Source: Chryseobacterium aquifrigidense
GTDB lineage: Bacteria > Bacteroidota > Bacteroidia > Flavobacteriales > Weeksellaceae
Assembly (NCBI RefSeq): GCF_006716485.1
Contig: NZ_VFPD01000001.1
Coordinates: 2,462,008-2,526,007, forward strand
Reading direction: 5' to 3'
Length of the DNA: 64,000 nucleotides
Shown: in pieces, positions 7,199 to 15,349 of the stretch
How the letters are laid out: every line of letters starts with the position of its first letter
How positions within the stretch are numbered: the stretch's first letter is position 1
The notes under the pieces: model-generated
The model's input: the letters and a program-made list of their open reading frames with translations, nothing else
Told to the model about the DNA's origin: nothing
The model's database searches: none
Made by a program: the position numbers and the translations under genes

Positions 7199-8098
7199 AT
7201 GCCAATTGACACGTTATACAGAACCTCCCAGTGCGAATGGGTAGATGTAGAGGCTCCTACTTTAGAAGACCTGAAATTTCTTCATGAAAGATATGAAATC
7301 AACAATCTTCTTCTGGAAGATACGATGGATCCCAATCACCTTCCGAAATATGAAGAAGACGGGAATGTAAAATTCTTCTTACTCCGTGAAAGCACAGAGC
7401 TCGAAAGAAAAAATCTGAACACCATCAGTGATATCAGTACCAAGATTGGAATTTTTCTGGTGGAAAATACCATCATCACCATTCACAGGATGAAAACCAG
7501 AAGTATTTCCGAGACCAGGAAAAAAGTTTCCCTGATTCAGGAAGACCTTAAGCCCCAGCAAATCATGCTGATGATTGCGATATTGATTATGAAAAGTTTT
7601 GATGATGAATCTTTAAGTCTGTTTGAAACGATGGACAATATTGAGAATGAGATTTTTCTTAAAAATACCAATCATACCAGCCAGATCCGCCGTCTTTACA
7701 AACTGAAACGAAAATCAGGGTTGAATTCAAGGGTGCTTGTGATTTCTACAGATGCCATTGATAAATTTAAATTGCTGAACTTACAGGACTCAGAGATTGT
7801 CGATTTAAAAGATAAGCATAAAGACGTGGTGGCCGATTTTGATCATTTGAATATTCAGATTACCAACCTTATTTCCATGTTCCTGGCACTTTCGGACCAA
7901 AAGGCCAACCAGGTGATGAAAGTTTTGGCTATTTATTCGGTTTACTTCTTACCCATCACCTTTATTGCCGGAGTTTATGGAATGAATTTCGATAATATGC
8001 CTGAGCTTCATCATAAGTACGGATATTTTATCACATTGGGAGCAATGGCAACAGTGGTGATCAGTACGTTTATTTATGTGAGACGAAGACAGTGGTAA
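7199..8098 (+). CDS. corA: CorA-family divalent cation (magnesium) transporter
   Basis: Inner-membrane Mg2+/Co2+ channel. A cytoplasmic alpha/beta and long-helix domain of about 240 residues is followed by two C-terminal transmembrane helices. The signature YGMNF (GMN at 261-263) ends the first helix, and the short periplasmic loop DNMPELHHKYGY follows. The basic tail RRRQW is typical. The 299-residue length is normal for the short CorA group. It is divergent from the FabH-like gene across a 73-base gap. Activity as an importer is inferred from the family. Confidence 0.93.
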   Translation: MPIDTLYRTSQCEWVDVEAPTLEDLKFLHERYEINNLLLEDTMDPNHLPKYEEDGNVKFFLLRESTELERKNLNTISDISTKIGIFLVENTIITIHRMKTRSISETRKKVSLIQEDLKPQQIMLMIAILIMKSFDDESLSLFETMDNIENEIFLKNTNHTSQIRRLYKLKRKSGLNSRVLVISTDAIDKFKLLNLQDSEIVDLKDKHKDVVADFDHLNIQITNLISMFLALSDQKANQVMKVLAIYSVYFLPITFIAGVYGMNFDNMPELHHKYGYFITLGAMATVVISTFIYVRRRQW

Positions 8099-8196
8099 TG
8101 GCATAAAACAAAGACACAAAGATCTTATTTTCCAATAAAATACAGCCTGTAAAATCACTTCTGTCTCTAACCAACACCTCATCAAAACAAAATACC

Positions 8197-9783
8197 ATGA
8201 CTACTGAAAACCTAAGCAAAATTCTGGAAGATCCTTCTCTATCGCAGGCATCCAAAGATAAATTGCTTGCTTTACACGAGAATATCTCTGCCAAAGAATT
8301 CTCTGATCTTCTGGATCAGAATGGCAGTCAGTATGTAGAATTTGTGCAGGAAGGTGGTGGTGTCTGGGGAAGCGCATTGGTAGGCTATCTTTATGGGCTG
8401 GAAATATTTGGAATCCGTTTTCTGAAAGTGGCAGGTACAAGTGCCGGAGCTATTAACACCATGCTTATTGCTGCCTGTAAGACCAAAGAAGAATCTAAAA
8501 GTGAGCTTATCAAGGATATTCTTTTCAGCTGGAATTTTGCAGATTTCATGGATGGGAAAACCTATGTAAAAACTACTCTCCATGCGATGCTTAACAACAA
8601 AGATTTCTTTAAAATCAATGCTGTTATTGCCGCTATCCTTTTTATGATTCTCATCAGCATTCCTTTTCTTGCTCCTTCCACAACGATCCTGAATGCAAAA
8701 CTGATGTTTTTGATTCCTTTGATTCCAGCGGTTATTCTCTTTTTCTGTATTAAAAAGCTGTACAATAATTTCAGGAAAGAAAACAGCGGACTGAATCCCG
8801 GAAATGTTTTTCAGAATACCATGCAAAATGCGCTGGATCAGTTTGGAATACAAACTGTTGCCCATCTCAACGAAAAATTCATTCAGAAAGAAAGTAACCT
8901 CAACCTCAATTACCGCTATGGGAACGGGCAAGAATATTATCTGATGGCTCTGCAAAGCATCGAAAAAATTAAAATCAAAAATCAGATACACATTGACCAA
9001 ACCCGATACAGAATTTTCTATGAAAGTGCTGTAAATAACGACTATTATAAAAACAATCCGTTCTACCTTCTTAAATCTGAATATGTTGTCATTACCACTG
9101 ATATCAATGCCAAAATTAAGGTAGAGCTTCCTACGATGGCCAATCTCTACTGGTCTGAAGAGGAACTGAAGCACATCAGCCCTGCTGAATTTGTAAGAGC
9201 TTCTATGGCAGTTCCTTTTTTCTTTGAGCCTTTCCAAAAACAAATCAATAAAGATAATGATTCTGTAAAATATGCATGGAGATACTGGATGAATACCAAA
9301 CCTGAAGACATCAACCCTGCCGGGGTTTTCATTGATGGCGGCAGTATTTCCAATTTTCCTATTGACCTGTTTCATGCTGATGAAGTCTTTTATCCGAGAA
9401 TGCCACTTTTCGGAGTTCAGCTAACCAGTGATTCTGCGATTCTTTCTGAAAAAGGAAAAACAAGTGAAGAAATCCTTAAGACCCCTTTCAGCTACGCCGG
9501 AAACATCATCAGTACTCTGAAGGGCTTTAATGATAAAACATTCCTTACCAAACATACTTTTTACCGCTCTTACAGCATACAGAGCGTCAACTGTGGCACC
9601 AGCAGCTGGCTGAATTTCTTTATGAAAAAGGAAGAAAAAGAAGAACTTTTCAACAGAGGCTTTCAGGCTGCTCTAGATTTTCTCAACACCTTCAACTGGG
9701 AAAAGTATAAATATGAAAGAATGATGCTCACCATGAAAGAGAAAAAAATACTCAAAGAAGAAGATACGCATACCGTAGGATAA
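8197..9783 (+). CDS. Patatin-like phospholipase with central membrane hairpin
   Basis: Serine lipid acyl hydrolase. The oxyanion-hole glycines GGGVWG (53-58), nucleophile elbow GTSAG with Ser82, and catalytic Asp380 in DGG are all present, so the Ser-Asp dyad is intact. Two hydrophobic helices (about 142-160 and 168-184) lie inside the patatin domain, suggesting membrane attachment. At 528 residues it is longer than minimal patatins. The FAD-linked oxidase starts 33 bases downstream on the same strand, followed closely by two more genes, so an operon is likely. The substrate (phospholipid or neutral lipid) cannot be told from sequence. Confidence 0.88.
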   Translation: MTTENLSKILEDPSLSQASKDKLLALHENISAKEFSDLLDQNGSQYVEFVQEGGGVWGSALVGYLYGLEIFGIRFLKVAGTSAGAINTMLIAACKTKEESKSELIKDILFSWNFADFMDGKTYVKTTLHAMLNNKDFFKINAVIAAILFMILISIPFLAPSTTILNAKLMFLIPLIPAVILFFCIKKLYNNFRKENSGLNPGNVFQNTMQNALDQFGIQTVAHLNEKFIQKESNLNLNYRYGNGQEYYLMALQSIEKIKIKNQIHIDQTRYRIFYESAVNNDYYKNNPFYLLKSEYVVITTDINAKIKVELPTMANLYWSEEELKHISPAEFVRASMAVPFFFEPFQKQINKDNDSVKYAWRYWMNTKPEDINPAGVFIDGGSISNFPIDLFHADEVFYPRMPLFGVQLTSDSAILSEKGKTSEEILKTPFSYAGNIISTLKGFNDKTFLTKHTFYRSYSIQSVNCGTSSWLNFFMKKEEKEELFNRGFQAALDFLNTFNWEKYKYERMMLTMKEKKILKEEDTHTVG

Positions 9784-9816
9784 GGATTTTTGAGTATTTT
9801 AGCTTTTTAAATAACC

Positions 9817-11286
9817 ATGAAAAAGAGACCTTTTTTTATTCTTGGGATCGCGATGATCCTTATTTTTATTTCTATTCCTGTTATTCATGTTCTTAAAACA
9901 AAATGGAGTGAATCTGATCGTAAAAATGAAATTCCTGAAGGGTATACTAATGATGCGAGCCAGCTGAATTTAACGAAAATTGATACACTCATCAAAGTTC
10001 CAACTTCTAAACCAGAAATTGAAAACCAACTTCGCCAGATCATACAATACGCAAAGAAAAAGAACTTAAAAATATCAATTGCCGGGGCCCAGCACAGTAT
10101 GGGAGGACACACCATCTATCCTAACGGAATTCTTCTGAACATGCTTCCTTACAAACATATGGAACTGGATGAAAAGAACAACATCCTGACAGTTGGCTCG
10201 GGAGCTCTTTGGGAAGATGCCATCAAATACCTTGATAAACATGGAAAATCTATTGCCGTGATGCAGGCATTCAGCTCTTTTTCTGTAGGTGGATCGATGA
10301 GTGTTAACGGTCACGGGTGGCAAAAAAATCTTCCTCCTGTTTCTTCCAGTGTTGTTTCCTTCACCCTGATGGATCAGAATGGAAAAATCCTTCATTGCAG
10401 CAGAGAAGAAAATCCTGAGCTTTTCAAGCTCGTAATCGGAGGTTATGGTCTTTTTGGGATTATTCTTGATGTTCAATTAAGAGTGGTAGATAATATTGCT
10501 CTTCAGTATAAATATATCCGTCTAAGTGCTGATCAGTATCCGAATTATTATAAAAAATTCATTTCCAAAAATCCTGCTGTTAACCTGGTTTTCGGAAGAT
10601 TGAGAATTTCTGATAAACATTTTCTGGAAGAGGCTACGATCAATTTTTTTGAGAAAGCTAATGAAAAACCTTTACCGCTGCCCCTTCAAAATGCCAAAAA
10701 TGAAGAAACAAAACGCCTTGTGTTCAGAAGTACAGTCAATAGTGAATATGGAAAAAGGCTTCGCTGGGATCTTGAAACCGGAATGAATAAAATAACCAGA
10801 AATGCAGTATATTCCAGAAATGAGCTTCTGAATGACCACGTTTCACTCATTGAAAACAAAGATCCTTATTCTACAGATCTTTTGCAGGAGTATTTTATTC
10901 CGGAGAGAAACTTCAGCCAGTTTATTAAAGATATAAAACCTGTGTTGAAAAATTCTGGTTTAGATTTGCTTAATATCACCATCCGTGCTGTGAAAAAGGA
11001 TGAAGACAGCTATATGAATTATGCGAGAAAAGATGTATTTGGATTTGTATTTTTATTCAATCAAAAAAAGACAGACAAGCAGGAAGAGGCCATGAAAATA
11101 TTAACGAATAAACTTGTTGATATTACATTAAACAATGAAGGAACGTTCTATTTACCTTACCGTCTTCATATTGACAGAGAGAAAATGAGAAAGGTATATC
11201 CACAGGCAGAATCTTTTTTTGAGCTGAAAAGAAAATATGATCCTTCTGAGATCTTTGACAATAAATTTTACCAACATTACAAATAA
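9817..11286 (+). CDS. FAD-linked oxidase, aldonolactone-oxidase-like, membrane-anchored
   Basis: An N-terminal hydrophobic helix (PFFILGIAMILIFISIPV) precedes a PCMH-type FAD-binding domain: SIAGAQHSMGGHTIYPNG, then GSGALWEDAIKYLDKHG and SVGGSMSVNGHG. His93 in AQHS occupies the position that carries covalent flavin in aldonolactone oxidases. The C-terminal YDPSEIFDNKFY also fits that family. It probably oxidises a sugar lactone, sugar alcohol or lipid-linked sugar at the membrane. The gene follows the patatin gene by 33 bases and precedes a DUF2199 gene by 6 bases. The substrate is unknown. Confidence 0.8.
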   Translation: MKKRPFFILGIAMILIFISIPVIHVLKTKWSESDRKNEIPEGYTNDASQLNLTKIDTLIKVPTSKPEIENQLRQIIQYAKKKNLKISIAGAQHSMGGHTIYPNGILLNMLPYKHMELDEKNNILTVGSGALWEDAIKYLDKHGKSIAVMQAFSSFSVGGSMSVNGHGWQKNLPPVSSSVVSFTLMDQNGKILHCSREENPELFKLVIGGYGLFGIILDVQLRVVDNIALQYKYIRLSADQYPNYYKKFISKNPAVNLVFGRLRISDKHFLEEATINFFEKANEKPLPLPLQNAKNEETKRLVFRSTVNSEYGKRLRWDLETGMNKITRNAVYSRNELLNDHVSLIENKDPYSTDLLQEYFIPERNFSQFIKDIKPVLKNSGLDLLNITIRAVKKDEDSYMNYARKDVFGFVFLFNQKKTDKQEEAMKILTNKLVDITLNNEGTFYLPYRLHIDREKMRKVYPQAESFFELKRKYDPSEIFDNKFYQHYK

Positions 11287-11292
11287 AATACG

Positions 11293-11793
11293 ATGACGAA
11301 ATACATCTGTCAGTGCTGCGGAGAAGAGAAAGAAGACTGGCCTGCAATAGCCTATTCATACCCTTATTTTTACTCCTGCTTATCTGAAGAAGAATTGAAA
11401 AATGCTGAACTCAGTTCAGACCTTTGCATTGTAAAAGAGGAAGAAGATACCCATAGATTTATCCGTACTGTTCTTGTACAGGAAGTCACAGATGACTGTA
11501 GAGACCTGGATTATGGAATCTGGGTTTCACTGAGTGAAAAAAGCTTCAATGAATATGTTGAAAATTATGATAATAAAGATTTCGAAGCTGAATATTTCGG
11601 ATGGCTTTCCACCTATCTTCCGGATTATGAGTTTGAGGAGAGTGTTCCTACAACGGTGGTGGTAAATAATTCTGTCGGAAGACCTTTTGTCTATCCCCAT
11701 CAAAGCTATGATCATCCGTTTGTACACGATTTTTATAATGGGATTACAAAGGAAGAAGCAGAGAAAAGAATCAATCGGGTTTTAAACAAATAG
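11293..11793 (+). CDS. DUF2199 domain protein
   Basis: Cytosolic protein with an N-terminal zinc-ribbon-like CQCCGEEKEDWPA and the family body (LCIVKEEEDTHRFIR, YGIWVSLSEKSF). No biochemical role is established for DUF2199. At 166 residues it is typical. It begins 6 bases after the FAD-oxidase stop and ends 4 bases before the next gene, indicating co-transcription, though that may be coincidental packing. Confidence 0.8.
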   Translation: MTKYICQCCGEEKEDWPAIAYSYPYFYSCLSEEELKNAELSSDLCIVKEEEDTHRFIRTVLVQEVTDDCRDLDYGIWVSLSEKSFNEYVENYDNKDFEAEYFGWLSTYLPDYEFEESVPTTVVVNNSVGRPFVYPHQSYDHPFVHDFYNGITKEEAEKRINRVLNK

Positions 11794-11797
11794 AAAA

Positions 11798-12025
11798 ATG
11801 AAATCAATTTACAAGTACCTCTTTTTTATCGGATTATCAATGTTTGTTCTATCCATTATAATGTTCTTTACGTCTGTTGGATTATTTACGGCAAGAGGAG
11901 GTTATTCTGAAATCATTGTAAAGTTAGGTGAAATTTCCTTTCTCCTGTGGTATCCTTTTTTAATTATGGGAATATTTTTAACCATCTTAGGGATAGGAAT
12001 CTATTTTTCAAAAACCTCAAAATAG
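11798..12025 (+). CDS. Small two-helix membrane protein (75 aa)
   Basis: Two predicted transmembrane helices (YLFFIGLSMFVLSIIMFF and LWYPFLIMGIFLTILGIGIY) are joined by a short loop (TARGGYSEIIVKLGE). No family is recognised. It lies 4 bases after the DUF2199 gene, at the end of the putative operon, and is convergent with the oxidoreductase at 12040, leaving only 14 bases between the stops. Confidence 0.65.
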   Translation: MKSIYKYLFFIGLSMFVLSIIMFFTSVGLFTARGGYSEIIVKLGEISFLLWYPFLIMGIFLTILGIGIYFSKTSK

Positions 12026-12039
12026 ATTCCTATTGATTT

Positions 12040-12570
12040 CTATAAATTATCCAGAAACTCCAGATACATCGGAATACTTCTGTTGATCCATTCATCGGAA
12101 GAATCTCTTTCAATTCCGTAATACACAAAAGGTTCTTTATAATCGGCTTTTATATAATCAAAAGTCAACTCATAAGGTCGGAAAAGTTCCTTCATGGTAT
12201 ATTTATATTCTCCCGATTTAGAATATCCATCTTCATCTATTCCTGCGGTAACAGCCAGTGTCATTTTCTTTCCAGCCAGTTTGAAACCGCTGTTGCTTCC
12301 ATATGCCCAACCATATAAAACCACCTCATCCAGCCATTGTTTTAAAAGCGGCGGGCTGCTGAACCAGTAAAACGGAAACTGAAATACAATTTTGTCATAA
12401 GATTCCATCATCTTTTGCTCTTCTGCCACATTAATTTTTCCATCAGGGTAAGCTTTGTACAGTTGATGAACGGTATATTTTTCAGGATATTTTTTTAATT
12501 CGTCGATCCATTTTTTATTGATCACTGATTTTTCAATATCAGGATGCGTCACAATCACTAATGTTTTCAT
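12040..12570 (-). CDS. NAD(P)H-dependent oxidoreductase, flavodoxin-like quinone reductase family
   Basis: Flavodoxin-fold reductase of the NAD(P)H dehydrogenase (quinone)/KefG-MdaB type, which reduces quinones or electrophiles with FMN or FAD. Visible are MKTLVIVTHPD at the N-terminus, the flavin-binding QFPFYWFSSPPLLKQWLDEV and the glycine-rich YGWAYG. The 176-residue length is normal. It is divergent from an HxlR regulator across 91 bases that hold a long inverted repeat, an arrangement like other HxlR-controlled quinone-stress reductases such as Bacillus YodB-AzoR1. Regulation by that neighbour is inferred. Confidence 0.85.
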   Translation of the reverse strand: MKTLVIVTHPDIEKSVINKKWIDELKKYPEKYTVHQLYKAYPDGKINVAEEQKMMESYDKIVFQFPFYWFSSPPLLKQWLDEVVLYGWAYGSNSGFKLAGKKMTLAVTAGIDEDGYSKSGEYKYTMKELFRPYELTFDYIKADYKEPFVYYGIERDSSDEWINRSIPMYLEFLDNL

Positions 12571-12589
12571 TATGTTTAAATTTCTGATA

Positions 12590-12597
12590 CAAAATTA
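12590..12597 (-). promoter_or_regulatory. -7 promoter element (TAATTTTG) of the oxidoreductase
   Basis: A minus-strand match to TAnnTTTG lies 19 bases upstream of the ATG. One arm of the inverted repeat (12607-12617) sits just upstream of it, within the promoter footprint. Confidence 0.5.
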
Positions 12598-12606
12598 CTG
12601 CACATA

Positions 12607-12660
12607 ACTTACATTTTGTACATTAGCAACCTATTGTATGGTACTATAAAAAATGTAAGT
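12607..12660. promoter_or_regulatory. Inverted repeat between divergent genes, putative HxlR operator
   Basis: The perfect 11-bp arms ACTTACATTTT (12607-12617) and AAAATGTAAGT (12650-12660) are separated by 32 bases. One arm overlaps the oxidoreductase promoter; the other touches the hxlR start codon. This is well placed for one regulator to repress both genes. Confidence 0.6.
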
Positions 12661-12661
12661 A

Positions 12662-13027
12662 ATGACTAAAATAAAAGAAACCTCAACTAATTTTGCCAAT
12701 AAAAAAGCGCTTGCTGATGAATGCCCTGAAATTTATGCATCCAACATTATCGGAGGGCAATGGGCATTGGCAATATGCTGTTATCTGATCAACGGAAAAA
12801 TGAGATTTGGGGAACTTAGAAAAAAGCTTCAGAACATTACCGAACGTATGCTCACCCTTCAACTTCGCAGGCTGGAAGAAGATAAAATCATTACCAGAAC
12901 AGTATATGCTGAAGTTCCTCCAAGGGTAGAATATGAACTTACAGAAATCGGGTACAAACTGAAACCCATTATTCTGGAGTTTGAAAAATGGGGAAAGGAG
13001 CATAAGCAGATTATGGATAGCGAATAA
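12662..13027 (+). CDS. HxlR-family transcriptional regulator
   Basis: Winged helix-turn-helix regulator (121 aa) with the family hallmarks ECPEIYASNIIGGQWALAI, RFGELRKKLQNITERMLTLQL and the wing PPRVEYELTEIGYKL. Cys21 matches the conserved N-terminal Cys that senses quinones or hypochlorite in YodB/HypR-type members, and a CC pair lies at 39-40, so redox control is plausible. It is divergently paired with a quinone-reductase-like gene that is its likely target. The sensed compound is inferred only. Confidence 0.9.
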   Translation: MTKIKETSTNFANKKALADECPEIYASNIIGGQWALAICCYLINGKMRFGELRKKLQNITERMLTLQLRRLEEDKIITRTVYAEVPPRVEYELTEIGYKLKPIILEFEKWGKEHKQIMDSE

Positions 13028-13162
13028 AAAGATTTTGGGTTAAAGAATTTTCACTGTATTATTGATGATCAATGTTACCTGTTCTGCCTATGACAGATCC
13101 GGAAAAGTGTAAGCAGTACAATTCCTGTATCCGGCAGCTTATAAAAAGTGATCTGATCAGAA

Positions 13163-13230
13163 CAATAGGAACGGGTTTAGCCCGTTTACTACAAATTAAA
13201 ACTTCAATTGGCTTTAGCCTGAACTTAAAA
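13163..13230. repeat. CTTTAG double-hairpin intergenic repeat, copy 2
   Basis: It starts CAATAGGA, then palindrome ACGGGTTTAGCCCGT (13171-13185), then GGCTTTAGCC (13210-13219). It is in the opposite orientation to copy 1. It lies between the hxlR stop and the end of the glycosylase gene, where a TCTGATCAGA palindrome (13152-13161) adjoins it. Confidence 0.75.
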
Positions 13231-13275
13231 TCTTAGCGAACCGGATTGAGCTTTCTTTTTCTTATTCTGAATTTA

Positions 13276-13824
13276 TTATTTATTCCACGAAGGCTTTTGA
13301 GCTAATACTTTCGAATGTATCGGACAACTTTCGTGATGAGCTCCTTTCAGATATCCTGTGCTCATAAGAAATTCGTTGACAATTTCTCCTCCTGTAAATT
13401 TGAAGGTTTTTTTGAATAATTTCATCCATTCCTGCAATGTCAAAGGATGATGATGTTCCAGCCATTTTTCGAATGAACCAAATTCCTTCTGCAGTTCAAT
13501 AATTGTTTTGGCATTTTCAATGGCAGCATTCACTTTTAGTTTATTTCTGATAATTCCCGGGTCACTCAGCAGTCTTTCGCGGTCTTCTTCCGTATAAGCT
13601 GCAATTTTCTGAATATCAAATTGATCATAAGCTTTTCTGAAACTATCTTCTTTTTTCAAAACCGTTTCCCAGCTTAGTCCTGCCTGATTAATTTCAAGAA
13701 TCAGTCTTCCAAATAATTCATTATCATCATGAATAGGAAATCCGTAATAGTTATCATGGTAATTTTTGTGCAGTTCTTTTCTGCTTGCAGGCTGCATGCC
13801 TTCTATGGCTAAACAATAACTCAT
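13276..13824 (-). CDS. tag: DNA-3-methyladenine glycosylase I
   Basis: Base-excision repair enzyme that removes 3-methyladenine. Start chosen at 13824 (MSYCLAIEGM); the frame is open to 13887 but family homology starts here. The helix-hairpin-helix-type fold is visible in NQAGLSWETVLKKEDSFRKAYDQFD and DPGIIRNKLKVNAAIENA. Cys4, the early His residues (HKNYHDN) and the C-terminal HHESCPIH fit the zinc ligands known for E. coli Tag. The length of 182 is normal. It is a monocistronic gene. Confidence 0.9.
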   Translation of the reverse strand: MSYCLAIEGMQPASRKELHKNYHDNYYGFPIHDDNELFGRLILEINQAGLSWETVLKKEDSFRKAYDQFDIQKIAAYTEEDRERLLSDPGIIRNKLKVNAAIENAKTIIELQKEFGSFEKWLEHHHPLTLQEWMKLFKKTFKFTGGEIVNEFLMSTGYLKGAHHESCPIHSKVLAQKPSWNK

Positions 13825-13987
13825 TTCAATGTTTTTTATATTTGTGTACAATTTCTGATCTGTAAAGATAAACAGGAACTGTGACAACTGTCCGTCAGCA
13901 GTATTTTTATTTTTAAATTAAATCATATTTCAGTCTTTTCCTCGGATTAAAGAATATTTAGTAGTTTAGAAGACTCAAACTACCATC

Positions 13988-14902
13988 ATGAAATTTCTGT
14001 TTTCCAGCCTTTTTATTATAACATCAATTTTTTTCAACGCACAGAATTTATATTCTAAAGCCTACGGAAATCCGAAAAAGCCTCCTGTTATTTTTATCCA
14101 TGGCGGACCGGGTGGAAATGCAACGTTGTTTGAAGGAACTACGGCTCAAAAGCTTGCCGACAAGGGATTTTACGTCATCGTTTATGACAGACGCGGTGAA
14201 GGTCGCTCAAAAGATGAAAATGCAGCCATGACATTCAAAGAAAGTTTTGAGGATTTAAAAGGTATTTATACAACTTATCATCTTCAAAAAGCCAATATAC
14301 TTGCTCATAGTTTTGGTGGGATTATCGGGACTTTATTTACATCTCAATTTCCCGAAAAAGTCAATTCGCTTACTCTTGCCGGAGCTTTATTTACCCAGCA
14401 GGCAACCTATGATCATATTCTAAAACTGGCTAAAGAACATTTTAAAAATGATTCTGCCCAACTCAAGGAGATTTCTGAAATAGAAAATCTTGATAAAAAT
14501 TCTGCAGCCTATAGAAAAAGATGTTATGAAATAGCGGGTAAGCTCAATTTCTTCGATATGCCCCATCCTACTCTTAAAAGTGAAATGCTGAGAAACGAAT
14601 ATAAAACGGGCGAATTTTCCAGAAACAATATCAGAAATGCTGATTCACCCCTTAAATTCTATAAAAATGAACCTCTGAACAACCTTGATAATACTTCTGT
14701 TTTAAAAGACATCCGAAAAAAAGGAATTCCCCTTTTTGCTGTGTATGGTAAGAACGACGGAATATTTTCAGAAAAACAGCTGAATGATCTTAAAAATATC
14801 GTTGGACAGAAAAATTTCAGGCTTATTGACAACTGCTCTCATTATTTATTTGTAGATCAGCAGGACGATTTTTTAGAATTTATTAAGCTTACATTGAAAT
14901 AA
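13988..14902 (+). CDS. Secreted alpha/beta hydrolase, prolyl-aminopeptidase-like
   Basis: Signal peptide MKFLFSSLFIITSIFFNAQ, then an alpha/beta-hydrolase fold. The oxyanion motif HGGPGGNATLFE, nucleophile elbow AHSFGG, acid Asp in YGKNDGIF and His in NCSHYLFVD complete the triad. HGGPGG is typical of prolyl iminopeptidases and related hydrolases, so it may be a periplasmic peptidase or esterase. The length is 304. The next gene starts about 40 bases later. The substrate is undetermined. Confidence 0.82.
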   Translation: MKFLFSSLFIITSIFFNAQNLYSKAYGNPKKPPVIFIHGGPGGNATLFEGTTAQKLADKGFYVIVYDRRGEGRSKDENAAMTFKESFEDLKGIYTTYHLQKANILAHSFGGIIGTLFTSQFPEKVNSLTLAGALFTQQATYDHILKLAKEHFKNDSAQLKEISEIENLDKNSAAYRKRCYEIAGKLNFFDMPHPTLKSEMLRNEYKTGEFSRNNIRNADSPLKFYKNEPLNNLDNTSVLKDIRKKGIPLFAVYGKNDGIFSEKQLNDLKNIVGQKNFRLIDNCSHYLFVDQQDDFLEFIKLTLK

Positions 14903-14940
14903 AGTGTAGTTTTGTAATCATGCCCAATTCAGGAGTCCAT

Positions 14941-15297
14941 ATGAAAAACTATAAAGCAATCGTTACGGTGCTTATTTTGGTGTTTTCATTATCTCCATGC
15001 GCTGTAAAACGGAATGTTCTTGATATTTTTGACATTCAGTTCATCAGCGGACTGAATAAGGTAAAAACAACGTCATCAATTTCCTTCAGCTGTGATGCAA
15101 CATCTGCTTCTTCCGGAACTTCGGTTGTAAAAAACAAAACTCAGAACCAATATAAAGATTCTTTTTCCAATCTTTATACAACCACAGGAAATTCTTTTGA
15201 AAGGAAAATTTTCCTTAATGACTATTCCGGGAATTCTACCGGCAACAGCCCTCCGAAGTATATTCTATTTAAAAGACTGAAGCTTACTCTGGTTTAA
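14941..15297 (+). CDS. Hypothetical exported small protein preceding doxDA
   Basis: Start chosen at 14941 (MKNYKAIVTVLILVFSLSP), which gives a normal signal or anchor helix; an upstream ATG at 14920 adds seven residues. The mature part (about 95 residues) is Ser/Thr/Asn-rich without a recognised domain. The hydrophobic helix ends SPCAVKRNV, so it may be a lipoprotein, though the lipobox is poor. It lies 52 bases before the DoxD-DoxA gene on the same strand. The function is unknown. Confidence 0.55.
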   Translation: MKNYKAIVTVLILVFSLSPCAVKRNVLDIFDIQFISGLNKVKTTSSISFSCDATSASSGTSVVKNKTQNQYKDSFSNLYTTTGNSFERKIFLNDYSGNSTGNSPPKYILFKRLKLTLV

Positions 15298-15349
15298 AAA
15301 ATTTTAACCCAATTAAAAATCAGTTTTTTACAATACAATATTAATTTCA

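Noticed and set aside
8272..9375. 367-codon open frame on the minus strand opposite the patatin gene
   Set aside because: It is an antisense shadow; the plus-strand frame has the full patatin catalytic set, and the minus product has no recognisable domain.
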